A stretch of DNA of 64,000 nt, from NCBI RefSeq assembly GCF_037042905.1, contig NC_087259.1, positions 20,108,501 to 20,172,500 of the forward strand, in the 5' to 3' direction. The notes beneath the pieces are model-generated. The model was given only the letters and a program-made list of their open reading frames with translations. It ran no database searches and had not been told where the DNA came from. Source of the DNA: Lytechinus pictus (taxonomy: Eukaryota > Echinodermata > Echinoidea > Temnopleuroida > Toxopneustidae). Below are positions 59,740 to 64,000 of this stretch, piece by piece (position 1 is the first letter of the stretch; the number at the start of each line of letters is the position of its first letter). The position numbers were made by a program, and so were the translations under genes.

Positions 59740-60430
59740 ATATATATATTTTTTATTTTTCTATATTGATTTTCCCTGGTGTAGAGCTTTAAGATTGTAA
59801 TAATTTAATATGCTTTAATTTCTTTGACTGAGTGTGACTGTGGTGTGGATGTTTGAGTCGCACAAAAAATACTTTTACGTGAGTGGGGGCTCGGGGCGAT
59901 TTCACTCCTGCCCCCGAAATGTGAAAAAATATTCGTGTTGTAAATGTGTTGGCATGCCGGGCTGAGGGTAGCCATCAATAAAAAAAATATATTTTGTGGG
60001 CTTGATTTTTTAATCAAATTGATTAATTTTAGGCCTATTTATTTGTTTTACATTTTATTTTTATTTTTATATTGAGTTTCTCTGGTGTAGAGAGCTGAGT
60101 TTTAAGTTGCAATAATCAATATGCTTCAATTTCTTTGACTTTGAGTGTGACTGTGGTGTGGATGAATGAGTCGCACAAAAAATACTTTTACGTGGGTGGG
60201 GGCTCGGGACGGTTCACTCCTGCCCCCGAAATGTGAAAAATATTTGCGGTGTAGCTGTGTTGGCATGCCGGGCTGAGGGTAACCATCAATAATTTTTTTT
60301 TTTGGGGGGGGGGCTTAATTTTTAATCAAATTGATTATTTTTAGGCCTATTAATTTTTTTTTTACATTTTATTTTATATTTTTTATATTGAGTTTCCCTG
60401 GTGTAGAGAGCTGATTTTTGGAGATGACGA
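59740..60430. repeat. Forward ~310-bp tandem units of the palindrome arm
   Basis: Units start with TATATTGA-TTTCCCTGGTG at about 59763, 60069 and 60386. Each contains GTGTGACTGTGGTGTGGATG, GTGGGGGCTCGGG, CCTGCCCCCGAAATGTGAAA, GGCATGCCGGGCTGAGGGTA and TTAATCAAATTGATTA. They are inverted relative to the units at 61010-62400. Confidence 0.9.
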
Positions 60431-61009
60431 GAGGGACGAGTAGGTGAGGGATGGTGATAGGGTTGAGGATCTTTGATGAGAGGGGTGCATGGAGATGGTG
60501 AGAGGGACGAGGATGTGGATGATCATGGGAGGAAATCCCAGGGGGGACGTGTCCCCCTACCAAAAATAGTAAGGGGGACACAATATCAAATGTCCACCCT
60601 ACTATTTTTCTTCTTGAATAATGGAGAACAAATACATCATTCACAATCGAAATAATAAATGTATTTAGGACTATATTCCTATACAAAATGCCCTCCGGCC
60701 CTGTAGGGAAATTTTGGATCCGCCCTTGATTATATTTCAAATGGGAATAAGACCGAGTGGCCCTAAAACTTGATTGAAAAAAATATTCACAACTGCAGGG
60801 CAAGGCTTCAGTCTCCAAGCTCACGACTGTGCAAGTACATCCACTTCCATTGGCAATTCCGGCTGAATTCCACCCTGGCAGCCTGACATCCACCCTTACC
60901 AAGAAATTAAATTAAAGAAAGTAAATCAGGGAAAAACAAGGAATGGCACAATGAATTACATCAATTTATTTTAAATCCTGTAAAAAGTAAAAATAAGTAA
61001 TAATTAATT
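60431..61009. other. Centre of the 11.2-kb palindrome
   Basis: A GATGA-GAGGGACGAG-rich purine stretch is at 60421-60520. It is followed by the short element 60524-60728, then by text such as CACTTCCATTGGCAATTCCG that matches part of the arm near 62504. No gene is seen. Confidence 0.55.
60524..60728. mobile_element. Short copy of the CATGGGCGGAAAT family
   Basis: CATGGGAGGAAATCCCAGGG at the left and GGATCCGCCCTTG at the right, with the TGTCCCCCTACCAAAAATAG block, match the left part of the element at 46913. The motif array has been lost. No target duplication is clear. Confidence 0.65.
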
Positions 61010-62400
61010 TAATTAAAAATTAAGCCCCCAAATAAAACATTTTTTTATTGATGGCTACCCTCAGCCTGGCATGCCCACACAGATACACCTAGAACATTTT
61101 CACATTTCGGGGGCAGGAGTGAAAATGCTCCGAGCCCCACATAAGTATTTTTTCAGTGACTCAAATTTCCACACCACAAAGTCAAAGAAATTGAAGCAGG
61201 AGCATACGCAGGATTTTTTAAAAGGGAGGGGGTTCAAGCTGAATGAAATGTTGATCAACAAAAGAAAAAAAAAGTTCTTTACCACCAATTTTAGGTCGTT
61301 TCCTCCCAAAATATTGACAAGCAAACAAACAAACCCCCCCCCCCAAAAAAAAAAAAATTAGGGGGGCCGGGGAATGGGTATAAATTTTTTTTTAGGGTGA
61401 TTGAACGCCTGTAACCACCCCCTGCATACGCCACCAAATTGAAGCATAATTATTGCAACTTAAATCTCAGCTCTACACCAGCGAAACTCTGTATAAAAAA
61501 AAGGATATAAAAAATAGACCTAAAAATAATTAATTTAATAAAAAATTAAGCCCCCAAATGAAAATTTTTTATTGATGGCTACCCTCATCCCAGCATGCCC
61601 ACACAGCTACACCACGAATATTTTTTCACATTTCGGGGGCAGGAGTGAAATCACCCCGAGCCCCCACCCACGTTAAAGTATATTTTGTGCGACTCAAACA
61701 TCCATACCACAGTCACACTCAGTGTCAAAGAAATTGAAGCATATTAATTATTGCAACTTAAACTCAATATAAAAAAATTTAAAAAAAATTAAAAGAAAAA
61801 TATAAAGGCCTAAAAGTAATCAATTTGATTAAAAATTAAGCCCCCCCCCCAAAAAAAAAAATGTTATGGCTACCCTCAGCCCGGCATGCCAACACAGCTA
61901 CACCACGAATATTTTTTCACATTTCGGGGGCAGGAGTGAAATCGCCCCGAGCCCCCACCCACGTTAAAGTATATTTTGTGCGACTCAAACATCCATACCA
62001 CAGTCACACTCAGAGTCAAAGAAATTAAAGCATATTAATTATTGTAACTTAAACTCAATATAAAAAAACAAAAATAAAATGTAAAAAAAATAAATAGGCC
62101 TAAAATTAATCAATTTGATTAAAAAATTAAGCCCCCAAAATATATTTTTTTTATTGATGGCTACCCTCAGCCCGGCATGCCAACACATTTACAACACGAA
62201 TATTTTTTCACATTTCGGGGGCAGGAGTGAAATCGCCCCGAGCCCCCACTCACGTAAAAGTATTTTTTGTGCGACTCAAACATTCACACCACAGTCACAC
62301 TCAGTCAAAGAAATTAAAGCATATTAAATTATTACAATCTTAAAGCTCTACACCAGGGAAAATCAATATAGAAAAATAAAAAATATATATATATCTATTT
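61010..62400. repeat. Inverted ~310-bp tandem units of the palindrome arm
   Basis: About four units are inverted relative to 59740-60430, each with TGATGGCTACCCTCA, CACATTTCGGGGGCAGG and GCGACTCAAACATCCA. The first is interrupted by a 237-bp insertion. The right arm has more units than the left, so unit number changed after the arms formed. Mirror-image frames such as 59805-60017 and 62115-62327 are arm identity, not genes. Confidence 0.9.
61199..61435. mobile_element. 237-bp insertion in an arm unit
   Basis: The unit sequence is interrupted between two copies of AAATTGAAGCA (61188-61198 and 61436-61446). The insert starts GGAGCATACGCAGGA and ends CCTGCATACGCCACC, a partial inverted repeat. 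It holds a C-run then an A-run near 61333-61358. It looks like a small G/C-run element with a long direct repeat at the borders. Confidence 0.65.
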
Positions 62401-63072
62401 ACACAAAAAAAGGCAGAGCCTATACGACACTGCCAAGCTTCAAGCTGTAGTTCACTCTCTCACTCAGTCTCAGTCAAGCTCAGCTCTTTGACTGTGCACG
62501 CCCACTTCCATTGGGGATTCGGGCTGAATCCCACCCCGCCAGTTTAGGCGGCCGAGCTACGTAGAATTGCGATGAAGAGCAGCGGACCGTTCATCGGTTG
62601 TTCGCTTCTTACGACCAGAGAGAAAAGGTGAAAAACTTTAAGAAAATCGTGCAAATACTCAAATTTTATCCTTTTGATGAGAAAATGGAGTTAATGGAAT
62701 ACAAGAAAGTCCATCTTCTGCGATAAAAGTGGTAACTTGAGGAGAAATGATCACAAAATCAAGTCAGTTGTTGAGCGGGGCCGAGCCGAGCACCTACACA
62801 GTTAATACACGCGCGCCTATGGGAATCGCGAGCTGTCGAAAAATGCCTAAAATTACACTTTTTTATTTATTTCAGCGAAAAAAAAGTAATAGAAAGTGAA
62901 GAACATTACCATCAGACCATATCTCTAGAAAATCTTTACAAGAATTTTCGAAATGACGGAAAAATAGACGCAAATTTGTGAGAAAAAAAATATCGTAATG
63001 GGTGGGACAACTCGGCCCGCGGTCCGAGATGTCCCGTGGTCCGAGTTGTCCCGACCCCGTCTGGTGGCGGTG

Positions 63073-63460
63073 TAACCCAGGGAGCCCAGGAGCTTACCGT
63101 GTATTTGACCATAGTCACCGGACTTGGGTGATTTATGGTCTAAATATTTCTCCAAATGAATTGTGAAACAGAAAGTATACAAATTACAATTATTACCACG
63201 ATTATATGGATGAAGGTCTAACGAGTGGCAGTTTCCTGACATCTGGGCATGCTGGGCACAGACTGGAACCTCAAAAAAACGAAAAGTTCTCTCCTTCTAC
63301 CACTAGTACCATGTCTACCCCCGTTTCGATCGGCCATTTTTGTTAAAAATCGTAACAAAATGGCCGATCGAGACTGGGGTAGAGGAGAGAACTTTTCGTT
63401 TTTTTGAGGTTCCAGTCTGTGCCCAGATGTCAGGAAACTGCCACTCGTTAGACCTTCATC
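63073..63460. mobile_element. Second, truncated copy of the 528-bp hairpin element
   Basis: It begins TAACCCAGGGAGCCCAGG and follows the left arm of the 52065-52592 element. It lacks the GCCCGC-GCGGGC dyad, has a centre with ATTTTTGTTAAAAATCGTAA, and only ~100 bp of the right arm remains, ending at GACCTTCATC. It lies directly outside the right border of the 11.2-kb palindrome. Confidence 0.85.
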
Positions 63461-64000
63461 TAATGTTGTAAATCGGATCAAAAATCAGATCGAAAATCGG
63501 ATCGGCAGTTAAGCTTCTAAAATCGAAATCGAATCGAAAATCGAATCGGCGATGTTTAAAAACAAAGGAATACATCAAAATGTTGTTCGCGGTCGCGCGC
63601 ATCTTCCTGACAAAGTCACAAAGACGAATGCATTGGAATGAAAGTCGCCAACATGCGCGATCGTTTGGAACATGTTTTAAAGCCAGGGGTTTTGAGGTGT
63701 TAATTGCTTTAAAATAAACCGAGTGATTTTTATTAGAAAGATAAACGAAAGACGCATCTTCCGAGCAAAGGCGCAAAGGAAAATAAAATGAAAATATTTC
63801 TCATAGATCACAGGTTAATGAACGATCGGCGGGACATCTTTTAGAAGTATTTTTAGGTGCTAGCGATTTAGAATTATTGGAATGATCTCTCACGACGCAT
63901 CATCTTAAAGTCGCAAGTGCAATTAAAATGAAGTAGAAGACGCAAGCACGCACGATGATTTGAAATATGTTATTAAAATGTTTTGGGTAGCTAGCGTTTT
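63461..64000. other. No gene; short AATCG-type reiteration
   Basis: Imperfect AATCGGATCAAAAATC and AAAATCGAATCG words (63467-63550) give a short low-complexity patch. The rest has no recognised feature. Loose similarity between 63640-63685 and 63950-63985 suggests an old repeat. Confidence 0.5.

Larger units (their letters stand above)
51831..63058. mobile_element. 11.2-kb nested foldback element (9-bp TSD)
   Basis: The outer arms begin (inward) GGGACAACTCGGACCACGGG, with TIR-internal hairpins of GGGACAACTCGG/CCGAGTTGTCCC. Perfect 9-bp repeats GTCTGGTGG flank it at 51822-51830 and 63059-63067. The left arm is 51831-51977 + 52958-53328 + 59576 to about 60430. The right arm, about 61010-63058, lacks the two large insertions that split the left arm. 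Arms share a ~370-bp GC-mixed segment, a ~160-bp segment and tandem ~310-bp units. The nine-base duplication suggests a Mutator-like element. The first five or six terminal bases do not pair, so exact limits are uncertain. Confidence 0.75.

Noticed and set aside
59805..62327. Duplicate small genes at 59805-60017 (minus) and 62115-62327 (plus)
   Set aside because: They are mirror images within the palindrome arms; identity reflects repeat identity.

Overview
The window is animal nuclear DNA, most likely from a marine invertebrate deuterostome and by its repeat style a sea urchin or another echinoderm (inference from recalled repeat character, not proven). It is AT-rich. The only confident host gene is split by phase-matched GT-AG introns. 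The rest is dominated by transposons: palindromic DNA elements, short elements with G/C-run termini, degraded non-LTR retrotransposons, tRNA-derived SINEs, satellites and microsatellites. There is no bacterial-style gene organisation.

Layout. 1-2430: a candidate 3' LTR, then three decayed tandem arrays. 3031-10189: a 7.16-kb candidate PIF/Harbinger element with 43-bp perfect inverted termini and a TAA duplication. 12061-17845: a long-inverted-repeat element with a perfect 9-bp duplication; its left arm is split by a 4.15-kb hAT-like element. 19283-22555: a broken endonuclease/reverse-transcriptase retrotransposon. 22650-23720: a GGCGCC satellite with a 231-bp higher-order period. 25800-29340: a minus-strand retrotransposon hit by a mariner-like element, after which 880 bp was duplicated in tandem. 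31701-32504: a second, palindromic mariner-like element. 34365-35918 and 40016-41631: two copies of one hAT family, each with a perfect 8-bp duplication. 38418-44033 (minus): a five-exon torsin AAA+ ATPase gene whose exons join in frame to 345 residues. 44304-45652: retrotransposon tails between 21-bp direct repeats. 46491-48879: a TTAA-flanked element containing a complete hAT-like element. 50563-51793: a Transib-like element whose ends begin with CACAGTG, the RSS heptamer sequence, with a CGCTG 5-bp duplication. 51831-63058: an 11.2-kb nested palindrome.

The nested palindrome is the most unusual part. Its right arm is uninterrupted at the two sites where the left arm is split, so it serves as an internal empty-site control. 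It shows two insertions (980 bp and 6.25 kb) that begin and end with TAGAC, carry subterminal hairpins and are flanked by perfect 9-bp duplications. Inside the smaller insertion lies a 528-bp near-perfect hairpin with its own 9-bp duplication. With the 12-kb element, five separate insertions with perfect 9-bp duplications sit in one window, which points to Mutator-like or related transposition. No full-length DNA transposase was recognised, so these are probably non-autonomous.

Functionally, the torsin gene would make an ER/nuclear-envelope ATPase. Everything else appears to be mobile or repetitive DNA, with two small protein-like remnants: a possible BESS-domain piece in the Harbinger element, and a cysteine-containing exon with a strong splice donor inside the 6.25-kb insertion.
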